Shown here: piece by piece, positions 24,767-34,977 of the stretch | How the letters are laid out: each line of letters begins with the position of its first letter | Position numbering within the stretch: position 1 is the stretch's first letter | Translations under genes and position numbers: made by a program | Assembly: GCA_030681615.1 (NCBI GenBank) | Contig: JAUXSA010000195.1 | Coordinates: 44,982 to 108,981 of the forward strand | Length of the DNA stretch: 64,000 nt | Direction: 5' to 3' | DNA from: Bacteroidota bacterium | Lineage (GTDB): Bacteria; Bacteroidota; Bacteroidia; B-17B0; Aurantibacillaceae | The notes under the pieces: model-generated | What the model saw: only the letters and a program-made list of their open reading frames with translations | What the model was told of the DNA's origin: nothing | The model's database searches: none

Positions 24767-26467
24767 ATGAAAAAAACGATCATACTTAGCGCAATTGCCT
24801 TTACAGGGTTTTTAAACGCGCAAACTTTACAGGACGCTGTTACTAAAACAGAGAACGAACGCTTTGCATCTGCATCCGCAGATTTTCGTGCTTTAATAGC
24901 TAAAGACGCAACAAAAGGCGAGAACTATTATTATTACGGCGAGAATTTTTTTAAAGACGATCAAATAGACAGCGCCAATATATTTTACGCCAAAGGTGCT
25001 GAGGTTAATGCAACTTATCCTTTAAACTATGTTGGCCAAGGAAAAGTATTATTAAGCAAAGGCAATATTGCCGAGGCAAAAACACTTTTTTACAAAGCAG
25101 CGGCTTTAGGTGCTAATAAAAATGCAGAATTGTTGCGTAAAATAGCCGAAGCGTGGTTAGCCACAGATACAAAAAATGCCGACGAAGCTTTATTGCAAAT
25201 TAACGCCGCAATTAAATTAGAACCAAAAAATCCGGAGAACTATATTGTTTTAGGTGATGCGCAATTAGAAAAAAATCCAACCGATGGCAGCGGACCAATT
25301 AAAAGCTACAAACAAGCAACCTCATTAAATCCAAAGAATGTAAAAGGTATTTTGCGCGAAGGAAAATTATACCAACGCGGCCGTAACTACCAATTAGCGA
25401 TCGATAAGTATAAAGAAGCAATTGCTATTGACGCTACGTTTGCACCCGCTTACAGAGAACTTGCCGAGGTATATTCACTTTACCAGCAACACACAAAAGC
25501 AATTGAGAATTGGAAAAAATATTTGGAGTTAAATAATAGCGATGAAGCGCGCTACCGTTTTATGAGTGCTTTATTCTCTAACAAACAATATCCGGACGCA
25601 ATTGTAGAATACGAAGGACTAAAAAAGCAAGGCTTTAAAAACCTTTATTTAGAGCGCCTTGCGGGTTACAGCTATTATGAAACAGGAAATAAAACAGATC
25701 CCGAATCATATAACAAAGGCTTAAATTCAATTGAAAATTTCTTTCAAATGGCTGGCCCTAATTTTAAGTATTTGTATAATGATTATAAATACAAAGGTTT
25801 ACTATTAGCGCGTACCGGTAAAGATTCGTTAGGTGTATTAGAAATGGAAAAAGCTATCGCTCTTGACCCTGCTGCATCTGGCGAGCTTAATACGGCTATT
25901 GCAGATATTTATATGAAAGCAAAAAAATATGACAAAGTGGTTAAAGCCTTTGAGCGTAAAATGAATGGTGATGTAAAGAACCTATCTGCGAATGATTTTT
26001 TTACATTGGGCCGAGCCCATTATTATTTAGGCGGAAACATTTTGAGAGATGCTGCAGTGATAAAAGATGCAAAACAGCGCACGAAGAAAGAAGAAGAATC
26101 TAAACCGTTCTTTATTAGTGCCGACTCTGCCTTTTCACAATTAACCAGGCTCAGTCCTGTATGGCCTACGGGTTATTTTTGGAGAGGAAAAGCAAATTCA
26201 TATCTTGATCCAACCAACGAAAAAGGGTTGGCAAAACCACATTTTGAAAAAGCAATTGCTTTAGTAAAACCTGAAGAAAAAACAACGCCAACTTATAAAA
26301 ACAATATGATAGAAGCGTTAGAATATCTTGCCGGTTATTACACTTCAATTGAAAAAGACAAAGCAAAGGCCGATGAATTTTGGAAACTGGTTCAGGAATT
26401 AGATCCAACAAACGCTAAAGCAAAAATCTATTTTAACCCACCAAAACAAGCCCCTAAAAAACCTTAA
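24767..26467 (+). CDS. Exported tetratricopeptide-repeat protein
   Basis: 566 residues with a signal peptide (MKKTIILSAIAFTGFLNAQ) and about a dozen TPR-like helical pairs over residues 20-550 (DQIDSANIFYAKGAEVNATYPL, YKEAIAIDATFAPAYRELAEVY, LGVLEMEKAIALDPAASGELN). It is probably a periplasmic scaffold. It follows the TonB cluster by 100 bases with its own promoter-like box. The same neighbour order is common in Bacteroidota, suggesting a link to envelope energisation or protein assembly (inference). The C-terminus is Lys/Pro-rich. Confidence 0.85.
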   Translation: MKKTIILSAIAFTGFLNAQTLQDAVTKTENERFASASADFRALIAKDATKGENYYYYGENFFKDDQIDSANIFYAKGAEVNATYPLNYVGQGKVLLSKGNIAEAKTLFYKAAALGANKNAELLRKIAEAWLATDTKNADEALLQINAAIKLEPKNPENYIVLGDAQLEKNPTDGSGPIKSYKQATSLNPKNVKGILREGKLYQRGRNYQLAIDKYKEAIAIDATFAPAYRELAEVYSLYQQHTKAIENWKKYLELNNSDEARYRFMSALFSNKQYPDAIVEYEGLKKQGFKNLYLERLAGYSYYETGNKTDPESYNKGLNSIENFFQMAGPNFKYLYNDYKYKGLLLARTGKDSLGVLEMEKAIALDPAASGELNTAIADIYMKAKKYDKVVKAFERKMNGDVKNLSANDFFTLGRAHYYLGGNILRDAAVIKDAKQRTKKEEESKPFFISADSAFSQLTRLSPVWPTGYFWRGKANSYLDPTNEKGLAKPHFEKAIALVKPEEKTTPTYKNNMIEALEYLAGYYTSIEKDKAKADEFWKLVQELDPTNAKAKIYFNPPKQAPKKP

Positions 26468-26495
26468 GCAAACAGGGTTTAAATTGTGGAATTTC

Positions 26496-26527
26496 AAAAG
26501 CCATCGTATAAAACGCGATGGCTTTTT
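26496..26527 (+). terminator. Intrinsic terminator after the TPR gene
   Basis: AAAAGCCATCG (26496-26506) pairs exactly with CGATGGCTTTT (26516-26526), nine-base loop, followed by more T. Strong Rho-independent terminator. Confidence 0.85.
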
Positions 26528-26531
26528 GTTT

Positions 26532-26670
26532 TTTTAATCGCCACTAATTTTAATCGCCATTTTAATTTAAACAATTCAACAAGCTTTATGCGTCTTGAAT
26601 TATTATTTGCACGAATTCTATAATTGAAAAAATCTGTGAAATTAGTGTAATTCGTGGCCATTTTTAACCT
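26532..26670. repeat. Non-coding stretch with dispersed CACGAATT/AATTCGTGG-type repeat sequence
   Basis: No gene here. The segment holds TTTGCACGAATTC, ATCTGTGAAATTAGTG and TAATTCGTGGCCA, the wording of a widely dispersed intergenic repeat seen in many Bacteroidota and other environmental genomes. ATCGCCA is also repeated at its left end. It fills most of the 315-base gap before uppS. Confidence 0.45.
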
Positions 26671-26758
26671 TCGTTTCATAGACCATTCAATTGTTCACGC
26701 AAACCTGTTAAAATAAGCAAAACAACCTAAATTAAAGCACTCATTTTGACTATTTTAC

Positions 26759-26766
26759 TATCTTTG
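26759..26766 (+). promoter_or_regulatory. TAnnTTTG box upstream of uppS
   Basis: TATCTTTG is an exact consensus match, 16 bases before the uppS ATG. No TTG at the ideal distance. Confidence 0.4.
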
Positions 26767-26782
26767 CCTGCCTAGCCAACTC

Positions 26783-27529
26783 ATGGATTTAAAGCAATCG
26801 ATCAATAAAAACAACATACCACAGCACGTAGCCATTATTATGGATGGAAACGGCCGTTGGGCTAAGCAACAGGGTGAGGACCGTATTTTTGGTCACCATG
26901 AGGGTGTTAACTCTGTTCGCGAAATTGTTGAAGCTTGTGGCGAGATAGGTGTAAAATACCTTACCCTTTATGCTTTTAGCACCGAGAATTGGAACAGGCC
27001 AAAAGATGAAGTGGATGCTTTAATGGAACTATTGGTTGCCACTATTAGCATGGAAACCCCAAACCTTAACAAAAAAGGTGTAAAATTACAGGCCATTGGC
27101 GATATAAAAAGTTTACCAGTGTCATGCCAACAGGAATTACAGGACTCGATAGATATAACGGCAAACAACAATACAGTAACGTTGATCTTGGCGTTAAGTT
27201 ATTCAAGCAAGTGGGAGATAACCAACTCTGTAAAAGAAATTGCAAAACAAGTTGAAGAAGGAAAATTAAAAGCATCAGATATTACATCAAAACACATCGA
27301 AAAACATTTAAACACCAATATTTTTCCTGATCCGGAATTAATGATCCGCACCAGTGGCGAGCACCGCATAAGTAATTTTTTATTGTGGCAATTAGCTTAC
27401 GCCGAATTTTATTTTACAGACACTTTGTGGCCGGATTTTAGAAAGGACGATTTTTTTAAGGCTATTTTATCTTACCAAAACCGTGAGCGCCGCTTCGGAA
27501 AAACAAGCGATCAAATTTCAAAAAATTAA
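26783..27529 (+). CDS. uppS: Isoprenyl transferase (undecaprenyl diphosphate synthase)
   Basis: Cis-prenyltransferase of 248 residues making the undecaprenyl carrier for peptidoglycan and polysaccharide synthesis. Signature HVAIIMDGNGRWAKQQG near residue 15 with the catalytic Asp, then FSTENWNRPKDEV, and C-terminal RTSGEHRISNFLLWQLAYAEFYF and LWPDF. First gene of uppS-bamA-ompH-ompH; the bamA ATG follows its stop after one base. Confidence 0.95.
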   Translation: MDLKQSINKNNIPQHVAIIMDGNGRWAKQQGEDRIFGHHEGVNSVREIVEACGEIGVKYLTLYAFSTENWNRPKDEVDALMELLVATISMETPNLNKKGVKLQAIGDIKSLPVSCQQELQDSIDITANNNTVTLILALSYSSKWEITNSVKEIAKQVEEGKLKASDITSKHIEKHLNTNIFPDPELMIRTSGEHRISNFLLWQLAYAEFYFTDTLWPDFRKDDFFKAILSYQNRERRFGKTSDQISKN

Positions 27530-27530
27530 A

Positions 27531-30113
27531 ATGGGAAAACGGATAATAAAACTGGTTTTTCTGTTTGCAATTTGCCTTAAAGGTTTTTCTCAAAACGATT
27601 CCCTATTCTTAGATGGCGTAAAAAACCCAAAAAAATATACCATTGGCGGCATCAGCATTGAAGGAGCCGATAATACAGATAAGAACGTGGTTAGTCTTTT
27701 ATCAGGGCTTGTGCAGGGCGATGAGATAACTATTCCTGGTGATAAGATCAGTGAAGCCATAAAAGCATTATGGAAACAAAATATTTTTGAGGACATTCAA
27801 ATTATCCAGGATAAAATTATTGGTAACGATGTTTTTTTAATTATTAAAGTTGTTGAACGTCCGCGCTTATCAAAATTTGCTTTTAAAGGCGATGTTAAGA
27901 AAAGCGATGCCGATGAATTAAGAAATAAGATCCGCTTACTGCAAGGCCGTGTGGTTACTGATTACATGGTGGGTACCATAAAAAACACAGTAAACGATCA
28001 TTATCTGGATAAAGGCTACTATTTTAATAAAGTAGATATAACCCAGGTAAGAGACACTTCAAAAAAATTACCATTTATTATTTTAACCATTACAGTTAAA
28101 AAAGGAAAAAAAGTACGTATACAGGATGTATTTATTAACGGAAATACGGTTTTTAAAGACTGGCAACTTCGCCGAAAGCTGGAGGATAGCAAGCGCCGCC
28201 GTTGGTATAACCCTTTTAACTCAGGAAAATATTTAGAGGATAATTTAAAAAAAGACCTTCCTGCCATTGCAGCAAAATATAATGCTAAAGGATATCGCGA
28301 TGCGCGTGTGGTAAAAGACTCTGTTTATTTTGTAAGCGATAATCGCGTGGCCATTGATATTACTGTTGACGAAGGACATAAATATTATTTCGGGAAGTTT
28401 ACCTGGTTTGGCAACGCAAAATACCGCAGCGGACAATTAGATACTATTTTAAATATTCCAGCAGGTAGTGTTTACGATCAAAGTAAACTCGACCAAAAGT
28501 TATTCATGAACCCTAACGGTTACGACATTTCCAGTCTTTATATGGACGATGGATATTTGTTCTTCCAGGTAAACCCACAAGAAAGTAACATTCACAACGA
28601 TACCATTGATTTTGATATTTTAATGTACGAAGGTAAGCAGGCCATCATTAATAAAGTTACCGTTAAAGGAAATGATAAAACAAATGATCATGTAATTTAC
28701 CGCGAGATATTTACCAAGCCGGGCCAGCTTTTCAGGCGTTCTGATATTATACGCACAGTACGTCAGTTAGCACAGTTAGGATATTTTGATCCTGAAAAAA
28801 CAGTTCCATTACCTATGCCAAACGCAGCCGACGGAACAGTTGACATTGAATACACTGTTGAAGAAAAGCCAAGCGATCAGATAGAATTAAGTGGTGGTTG
28901 GGGCGGAAGAAATTCGCTTAACAATCAAGCAGGGCAGGGAGGTATTGGTATTATTGGAACATTAGGTGTAACGTTCAATAACTTTTCAGCAAAAAATCTT
29001 TTCAAAAAGAATTCATGGCGCCCACTGCCTAGCGGTGATGGTCAACGCTTAAGCGTTCGCGCGCAAACAAACGGTATCTATTATCAGTCGTATAATTTCT
29101 CGTTTACCGAACCCTATTTAGGTGGTAAAAAACCAAATGCACTAACGGTTTCGGCGTTTCACTCTTTATTTAGCAACGGACAAAAAAAATATACCGATAG
29201 CGAGATCGGGAAAATATCAAATCCAAAACGCCAGAGCATGAGTATTATTGGTGGCTCTGTAGGTTTAGGCAGACGTTTAAAATGGCCTGATAATTATTTT
29301 AATATGTTCACAAACGTAAATTATAATTATTATGATCTAAAAAATTACGGAGCATTTATTTTTTCTAACGGTTATGCCAATGACCTTAACTTTAGCCTTA
29401 ATATATCGCGAAACTCTATCGATCAGCCTATTTATCCAAAAACAGGATCTAATTTTACATTCTTAGGTCAGTACACACCGCCATATTCATTGGTAAATAA
29501 TAAAGATTATACTAATCTTCCGGCATCCGAACGCTATAAATTTATAGAATACCAGAAGTATAAAATAACCGCAGAGTGGTTCACACAATTAACCAATAAA
29601 AAAGCGGCAGAAGGAAAAGAAGCGCGCAATTTAGTGTTACGTACAAAAGTAGGTTATGGCTTTTTAGCACGTTACAACAAGTCGGTTGGTTACTCACCAT
29701 TTGAACGTTTTTATCTGGGCGGCAGTGGTATCAGTGGTTTCCAAAACTTTGTGGCAAGAGAGATCATTGCTTTAAGAGGGTACCCTGATAATAGTCTTTC
29801 ATCTTCAGTTGGAGACCCTATTTGCGCACGTTATACGATGGAGTTACGTTACCCCATTAGCTTAAATCCACAAGCAACCATATTTGTTTTAGGTTTTGCA
29901 GAAGCAGGAAATTCGTGGACAGACTATAAAAAGTTTAATCCATTCCAGGTAAAACGCAGTGCCGGCTTTGGTTTACGTGTGTTTTTACCAATGTTTGGAT
30001 TGTTGGGTATTGATTATGGGTGGGGCTTTGATAATGTGCCGGGTCAGCCGGGAATTGGTAATGGTAAAGGTCAGTTCCACTTTACTATTGGTGGGGCATT
30101 GGGCGAATTATAA
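27531..30113 (+). CDS. bamA: Outer membrane protein assembly factor BamA
   Basis: 860 residues from ATG 27531. A signal peptide (MGKRIIKLVFLFAICLKGFSQ) is followed by about five POTRA domains (residues ~30-440; for example IRIQDVFINGNTVF-like and INKVTVKGNDKTNDHVIYREI) and a C-terminal beta-barrel (about 460-860). The barrel contains the substrate-loop motif IIALRGYPDN, equivalent to the conserved RGF/RGY of BamA loop 6. It inserts beta-barrel proteins into the outer membrane. The open frame extends upstream into uppS, but the one-base spacing and signal peptide fix the start. Confidence 0.94.
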   Translation: MGKRIIKLVFLFAICLKGFSQNDSLFLDGVKNPKKYTIGGISIEGADNTDKNVVSLLSGLVQGDEITIPGDKISEAIKALWKQNIFEDIQIIQDKIIGNDVFLIIKVVERPRLSKFAFKGDVKKSDADELRNKIRLLQGRVVTDYMVGTIKNTVNDHYLDKGYYFNKVDITQVRDTSKKLPFIILTITVKKGKKVRIQDVFINGNTVFKDWQLRRKLEDSKRRRWYNPFNSGKYLEDNLKKDLPAIAAKYNAKGYRDARVVKDSVYFVSDNRVAIDITVDEGHKYYFGKFTWFGNAKYRSGQLDTILNIPAGSVYDQSKLDQKLFMNPNGYDISSLYMDDGYLFFQVNPQESNIHNDTIDFDILMYEGKQAIINKVTVKGNDKTNDHVIYREIFTKPGQLFRRSDIIRTVRQLAQLGYFDPEKTVPLPMPNAADGTVDIEYTVEEKPSDQIELSGGWGGRNSLNNQAGQGGIGIIGTLGVTFNNFSAKNLFKKNSWRPLPSGDGQRLSVRAQTNGIYYQSYNFSFTEPYLGGKKPNALTVSAFHSLFSNGQKKYTDSEIGKISNPKRQSMSIIGGSVGLGRRLKWPDNYFNMFTNVNYNYYDLKNYGAFIFSNGYANDLNFSLNISRNSIDQPIYPKTGSNFTFLGQYTPPYSLVNNKDYTNLPASERYKFIEYQKYKITAEWFTQLTNKKAAEGKEARNLVLRTKVGYGFLARYNKSVGYSPFERFYLGGSGISGFQNFVAREIIALRGYPDNSLSSSVGDPICARYTMELRYPISLNPQATIFVLGFAEAGNSWTDYKKFNPFQVKRSAGFGLRVFLPMFGLLGIDYGWGFDNVPGQPGIGNGKGQFHFTIGGALGEL

Positions 30114-30183
30114 CAAAATTTTGTTAATTGAACGATATTTTTTTGATTGGCACGTTTTATGATTAAATTTAAAAACTCAAACT

Positions 30184-30717
30184 ATGAAATTAAAAAATAG
30201 TATAATTTGTTTTCTGTTAGTGATCCTTTCAGGTTTCGCAATGGCGCAAAGTAGCGGTACAGCAAAATTTGGTTATGTAGATACAGATTACATTTTATCT
30301 CAAATTCCGGAATATAAAGCAGCACAAAGCGAGCTGGATAAAACAAGCGTGCAATGGCAAAAAGAAATTGAGACAAAATATTCTGAGATCGATAAATTGT
30401 ACAAAGCCTACCAGGCCGATGCTATTTTGTTGACCGATGAAATGAAAAAGAAACGTGAGAACGAGATCGTTAACAAAGAAAAAGAAGCTAAAGACCTTCA
30501 AAAGTCGCGCTTTGGTGTGGATGGTGAATTATTTAAGAAGCGTCAGGAATTGGTAAAACCCATACAGGATAAGGTTTATAACGCCATTAAAGCAGTTGCA
30601 GAAAAATCAGGCCTTGGTTTTATTTTAGATAAAAGCGGCCAGGTTTCTATTTTATATGCAAATAGTAAATACGATAAAAGCGATGACGTTTTAGTTTTTC
30701 TGGGATACAAGAAGTAA
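30184..30717 (+). CDS. OmpH/Skp-family periplasmic chaperone, first copy
   Basis: 177 residues: signal peptide (MKLKNSIICFLLVILSGFAMAQ), FGYVDTDYILSQIPEYKAAQ as in Skp family N-termini, a long charged coiled-coil region (about 45-115) and a C-terminal AEKSGLGFILDKSGQVSILYA. It is predicted to hold unfolded outer membrane proteins on the way to BamA, encoded 70 bases upstream. Confidence 0.9.
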   Translation: MKLKNSIICFLLVILSGFAMAQSSGTAKFGYVDTDYILSQIPEYKAAQSELDKTSVQWQKEIETKYSEIDKLYKAYQADAILLTDEMKKKRENEIVNKEKEAKDLQKSRFGVDGELFKKRQELVKPIQDKVYNAIKAVAEKSGLGFILDKSGQVSILYANSKYDKSDDVLVFLGYKK

Positions 30718-30748
30718 TTTTAAAAAATAAATAAATCAAAAAATAAGT

Positions 30749-31342
30749 ATGAAATCTACATTTAAAAAAGTAGCCTTAATTATTGCAGCAACAGGATTGT
30801 TTTCTCTTGCAAACGCACAAAAAATAGCGCACCTGAGTTTGGACTCTTTGATCAGCTTAATGCCTGAAACAAAGATCGCGAAAGAAACAGCGCAAAATTA
30901 TTTAAAAGGAATTGATGCCGAATCTATCAGCATGCAAACAGAACTTGAAACCAAGTATAAAGATTACATGGATAAGCAAGCTACTATGAGCGACCTGGTT
31001 AAAAAAACGAAAGAAGATGAACTTAACGGTTTGCAACGTCGTATAGAAGATTTTAAACAACAGGCACAACAAGATTACCAGCGTAAAACGGCGGAGTTAA
31101 CAGCACCTATTATGGATAAAGCCAAAAAAGGAATTGAAGCAGTTGCAAAAGAAGGCGGTTATAAATATGTGTTAGACACAAGCGCAGGAAGCGTTTTATA
31201 CAGCGAGCCATCAGAAGATGTTTTAATGGCTGTTAAAAAGAAATTAGATTCAATGCCAGCAGCGGTTATTCCGGGAGCGGCTAATAACGGACCGGTTAAA
31301 ACACCACAAGGTGGGGGCAAAACTCCTCCCAAAGGAAAGTAA
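30749..31342 (+). CDS. OmpH/Skp-family periplasmic chaperone, second copy
   Basis: 197 residues with signal peptide (KVALIIAATGLFSLANAQ), HLSLDSLISLMPETKIAKE, coiled coil of Lys/Glu/Gln over residues 45-115, and AVAKEGGYKYVLDTSAGSVLYSEP. A Pro/Gly/Lys-rich tail (TPQGGGKTPPKGK) distinguishes it from the first copy. Paralogous tandem Skp genes behind bamA are usual in Bacteroidota. Followed by a strong terminator that closes the operon. Confidence 0.9.
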   Translation: MKSTFKKVALIIAATGLFSLANAQKIAHLSLDSLISLMPETKIAKETAQNYLKGIDAESISMQTELETKYKDYMDKQATMSDLVKKTKEDELNGLQRRIEDFKQQAQQDYQRKTAELTAPIMDKAKKGIEAVAKEGGYKYVLDTSAGSVLYSEPSEDVLMAVKKKLDSMPAAVIPGAANNGPVKTPQGGGKTPPKGK

Positions 31343-31360
31343 TCAAACCAAATACCATTT

Positions 31361-31393
31361 AAACCCTCTGTGTTAATACATAGAGGGTTTTTT
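31361..31393 (+). terminator. Intrinsic terminator after the bamA operon
   Basis: AAACCCTCTGTG (31361-31372) pairs with CATAGAGGGTTT (one internal mismatch) around a six-base loop and is followed by TTT-rich sequence. The next ~250 bases up to 31640 hold a short CCCC/GGGG hairpin (near 31436) and otherwise nothing I can assign. Confidence 0.85.
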
Positions 31394-31640
31394 ATTTAAA
31401 CAATTTTACTTTGCCGGGGATTAATATCTCAAAATACCCCAAAAAAGGGGCGCTCTCTATATTTAGGTTTTTCGAAGATTTTAGGAATTTCAGAAAAAAG
31501 TTCCTGATTTTTCGTCGGATATTTTGGTTAACTCGTCTAATTTAGGCCAATTTCCCTCACAATTGTTAATAATTATATGTTACCCCTGAGTTAATAAGAG
31601 GCCTTAATTACTTAACTTCAATATAGCAAAAACAAAATAA

Positions 31641-32516
31641 ATGAGATTCACATTATTTTTCGCGTTATTTTTTGGGTGTATTAATGCCCAATTTGCGCAA
31701 TCGTATGAAGTGATCCCTAACACTAAAGATACTATAAACTTTATTGACGAACTTGGAAAGAAACAAGGTAAATGGGTTTTATTTGGAAAACATAAACCTA
31801 ATACCTGTTATGCGCCTAGTCAGAAAGCTGAAGAAGGGGCTTACAAGGAAAACCGTAAAACCGGTATCTGGATGGAATATTTTTGTAACGGCAATACCAA
31901 GAACAAAGTAACTTTTGTAAATGGACGCCCGGATGGTTATGCCGTAATTTTTCATGAAAATGGTAAGGTAGAAGAAGAAGGACAGTGGAAGAATAACCGT
32001 TGGGTTGGTGGATACAAGCAGTATTATGATAACGGGCAAATACAACACGAATTTAAATTTAATGCTGCTGGAAAACGTGAAGGCGTTCAAACTTACAACC
32101 ACCCAAATGGTGAAATGGCTATACAAGGCAATTTTGTAAATGGAAAAGAAGCCGGCACGGTTAAAGAATTTTACGAGAACGGAGAATTAAAAGCAGAAAA
32201 AAAATACGATAACGGTAACGTAGATGTTGCTACTATTAAAACTTACGAATCGAAAGAGAAGATAGTTAAGAAAGTAGAAATACCTGATAACGCGCCAAAA
32301 ATTGCAGTTGTTGAAAAACCAACTTCAGGCCCAATGGTATTAAATGGCAAGCAAACACTTTATAATAAGAACAAACAAGTTACAAAAGACGGTATCTTTA
32401 AAGACAACCGTTTTATGGAGGGCAAAGCCTATATCTATAATGATAATGGCATTTTAACCCAGGTGGCTGTTTACAAAGGCGGTATCTATGTTGGAGACGC
32501 GCCAATAGAAAACTAA
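31641..32516 (+). CDS. Exported MORN-repeat (YwqK-type) protein
   Basis: 291 residues with a signal peptide (MRFTLFFALFFGCINAQFAQ) and repeated MORN-variant units of the form GxWxxYxxNGxxKxxxxFxNGxxxG, visible from about residue 40 to 195 (KTGIWMEYFCNGNTKNKVTF, GGYKQYYDNGQIQHEFKF) and again near the C-terminus (LYNKNKQVTKDGIFKDNRF). Databases often call such proteins 'YwqK-family antitoxin', but nothing in the sequence or neighbourhood supports a toxin-antitoxin role. Probably a periplasmic or outer-membrane-associated repeat protein of unknown partner. Confidence 0.8.
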   Translation: MRFTLFFALFFGCINAQFAQSYEVIPNTKDTINFIDELGKKQGKWVLFGKHKPNTCYAPSQKAEEGAYKENRKTGIWMEYFCNGNTKNKVTFVNGRPDGYAVIFHENGKVEEEGQWKNNRWVGGYKQYYDNGQIQHEFKFNAAGKREGVQTYNHPNGEMAIQGNFVNGKEAGTVKEFYENGELKAEKKYDNGNVDVATIKTYESKEKIVKKVEIPDNAPKIAVVEKPTSGPMVLNGKQTLYNKNKQVTKDGIFKDNRFMEGKAYIYNDNGILTQVAVYKGGIYVGDAPIEN

Positions 32517-32539
32517 GAATTTATTATTTAATATATTTT

Positions 32540-32569
32540 AAGGTGGAAATATTTTTTCCGCCTTTTTTT
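32540..32569 (+). terminator. Intrinsic terminator after the MORN gene
   Basis: AAGGTGGAAA (32540-32549) pairs with TTTCCGCCTT, one wobble, followed by TTTTT; 23 bases after the stop and 20 before cysS. Confidence 0.8.
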
Positions 32570-32589
32570 ATTCCGTAATTTAGTCTTCT

Positions 32590-34053
32590 ATGCAACCCCT
32601 GTTTTTATACAACACACTTACACGTAAAAAAGAAGAATTTAAACCCATTAAACCACCATTGGTTGGTTTGTATGTTTGCGGCCCAACGGTTTACAGCGAT
32701 GTGCATTTAGGCAATTGCCGCACCTTTATTTCTTTTGATATGATCTACCGTTACCTGGTGCATATTGGTTACAAAGTGCGTTATGTGCGTAATATTACAG
32801 ATGCAGGACATTTAGAAGGCGATCGTGATGAAGGCGATGATAAGTTCGCAAAAAAAGCAAAGTTAGAGCAGGTTGAGCCAATGGAGATCGTACAAAAATA
32901 CACCGTTGGTTTTCATGATGTAATGCAGGCCTTTAATAATTTACCGCCAAGCATCGAGCCCACTGCAACGGGGCACATCTGCGAACAGATAGAAATGATC
33001 AAAGAAATTATTGCAAAAGGTTTTGCTTATGTTGTTGATGGAACAGTTTATTTTGATGTAGAAAAATATAATAAAGATTTTTCTTATGGTCAATTAACCA
33101 ATAGAAAATTAGAAGAGTTGTTGGAAGGCACACGCGAGTTAAGCGGACAAGATGAAAAACGTGGCCGTTTGGATTTTGCTTTATGGATAAACGCAAAACC
33201 AGAAACGTTAATGCGTTGGCCATCGCCCTGGGGCTGGGGCTTTCCGGGCTGGCATATAGAGTGTTCAGCAATGAGCAGTAAATATTTAGGAGATGTTTTT
33301 GATATACACGGTGGCGGTATGGATCTTCAGGCAACACATCATACAAACGAAATCGCGCAATCACAAGCCTGCAATCATAAAGCACCGGTAAATTATTGGA
33401 TGCACACAAACATGTTAACCGTAAATGGTGCGCGCATGTCAAAGTCTGCAGGTAATGGTTTTTTACCGGGCGAATTATTTACTGGCGATCACCCGTTATT
33501 AGAAAAAGGCTATAGTCCAATGGGCGTACGTTTTTTTATGATGCAAACACATTACCACAGCACGCTTGATTTTTCTAACGAAGCGTTACAAGCCAGCGAA
33601 AAAGGGTTTGAGCGTTTAATGGAAAGTCACAATACCTTGCAAACATTAAAAGCAGGAACTACTTCGTCAGAGGATATAAAAGCATTGCAACAAAAATGTT
33701 ACGATGCCATGAACGATGATTTTAATACGCCCATTTTAATAGCACATTTATTTGAAGCTGCGAGGATAGTTAATTCTGCCAACGATAATAAATTAACGGT
33801 CACACAAAATGATATTGATACCTTAAAAAATATCTACCAGCATTTTGTGTTTGATGTTATGGGATTAAAAAAAGAAGAAGAGAATTCTAAAACAACTGCG
33901 GTATTGGATAAAGTCATTCACATGGTGTTAGACATTCGTAACAAAGCAAAAGTAGAAAAGAATTTTCCACTGAGTGATGAGATCCGCAATAAATTAACCG
34001 ATGCCGGCGTTCAGATAAAAGATACAAAAGAAGGTTCTTCATGGAAAATATAA
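32590..34053 (+). CDS. cysS: Cysteinyl-tRNA synthetase
   Basis: Class I aminoacyl-tRNA synthetase, 487 residues. The first motif [19 protein letters not shown] carries the HIGH-equivalent HLGN and the first zinc Cys; further zinc ligands are in [14 protein letters not shown] and the following [14 protein letters not shown] appears as ARMSKSAGN near residue 282. The C-terminal helical domain is complete. The following glutaminyl cyclase gene starts 2 bases after its stop. Confidence 0.96.
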   Translation: MQPLFLYNTLTRKKEEFKPIKPPLVGLYVCGPTVYSDVHLGNCRTFISFDMIYRYLVHIGYKVRYVRNITDAGHLEGDRDEGDDKFAKKAKLEQVEPMEIVQKYTVGFHDVMQAFNNLPPSIEPTATGHICEQIEMIKEIIAKGFAYVVDGTVYFDVEKYNKDFSYGQLTNRKLEELLEGTRELSGQDEKRGRLDFALWINAKPETLMRWPSPWGWGFPGWHIECSAMSSKYLGDVFDIHGGGMDLQATHHTNEIAQSQACNHKAPVNYWMHTNMLTVNGARMSKSAGNGFLPGELFTGDHPLLEKGYSPMGVRFFMMQTHYHSTLDFSNEALQASEKGFERLMESHNTLQTLKAGTTSSEDIKALQQKCYDAMNDDFNTPILIAHLFEAARIVNSANDNKLTVTQNDIDTLKNIYQHFVFDVMGLKKEEENSKTTAVLDKVIHMVLDIRNKAKVEKNFPLSDEIRNKLTDAGVQIKDTKEGSSWKI

Positions 34054-34055
34054 AA

Positions 34056-34898
34056 ATGATGAACAAAAAAATAATTTCATCTTTTGCAATTGTTCTTGCA
34101 ATTGTTTCTTTTAGTTCTTGCGGGCCGGAAGAAAAAAAAGATCCTGAAATAAAAACGGTTGTAGAAGAAAAACCAATTATCCCTGTTTTAGAACATACGA
34201 TCGTTGCAACATTACCGCACGATACTACTGCTTTTACAGAAGGACTTTTAATACACGAAAATAAATTATTCGAAAGCACGGGTTCGCCTGATCACATGCC
34301 ACATTTAAGATCTGTAATTGGTATTGTAGATCTAAAAACCGGGAAATTGGATGTTAAAGCAGAGTTAGATAAAAAAGCATATCCCTTTGGAGAGGGCATT
34401 GTTATTTTAAAAAATAAATTGTACCAGGTCACTTACCAAAACCAAACCGGTTTTATTTACGATGCAAAAACATTTAAAAAAATTGGTCAGTTTAATTACT
34501 CTAATAAAGAAGGTTGGGGATTAACTACCGACGGTACAAATATTATTATGAGCGATGGCACTAATAACTTAACCTATTTCGATCCAAAAGAGATGAAAGT
34601 ACTTAAAGTTTTAGCTGTAAATGAAAATGGTTATGCTACCGATGCGCTTAACGAGTTAGAATACATCAACGGATATATTTACGCTAACATTTGGATGACG
34701 GGTTATGTTGTTAAGATCGATCCGGTCAGCGGCAAAGTACTTGCTAAAATTAACTTTACACCAATAAGCTATCAAATGCGCAACCTACATCCTAATACCT
34801 TAGAAATGAACGGCATTGCCTTTGACTCTATTGCAGACAAGATCTACGTTACAGGCAAACTCTGGCCAACTATTTACCAGGTTAATTTTCCTCATTAA
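34056..34898 (+). CDS. Glutaminyl-peptide cyclotransferase-like lipoprotein
   Basis: 280 residues in the glutamine cyclotransferase family (five-bladed propeller type), which converts N-terminal Gln to pyroglutamate. A lipobox is present (VSFSSCG, residues ~18-24) and the enzyme domain begins HTIVATLPHDTTAFTEGLLIHENKLFESTG, continues with GEGIVILKNKLYQVTYQN and ends YVTGKLWPTIYQV. ATG 34056 (MMNKKII) is favoured; ATG 34041 would overlap cysS and add five residues. Many T9SS-exported and periplasmic proteins in Bacteroidota begin with Gln after signal cleavage (as several here do), so a role in capping those is plausible (inference). Confidence 0.85.
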   Translation: MMNKKIISSFAIVLAIVSFSSCGPEEKKDPEIKTVVEEKPIIPVLEHTIVATLPHDTTAFTEGLLIHENKLFESTGSPDHMPHLRSVIGIVDLKTGKLDVKAELDKKAYPFGEGIVILKNKLYQVTYQNQTGFIYDAKTFKKIGQFNYSNKEGWGLTTDGTNIIMSDGTNNLTYFDPKEMKVLKVLAVNENGYATDALNELEYINGYIYANIWMTGYVVKIDPVSGKVLAKINFTPISYQMRNLHPNTLEMNGIAFDSIADKIYVTGKLWPTIYQVNFPH

Positions 34899-34977
34899 TT
34901 TATTCACACAGTTCTAACAACGCTTCTTTAAGAGCTAAAATTTCGGTTTCTTTATAAGCCTGTTTAAAAACTACTTT

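Noticed and set aside
31641..32516. Toxin-antitoxin system, from the usual 'YwqK antitoxin' label
   Set aside because: The protein is an exported MORN-repeat protein and no toxin-like gene is adjacent; the label is inherited nomenclature.
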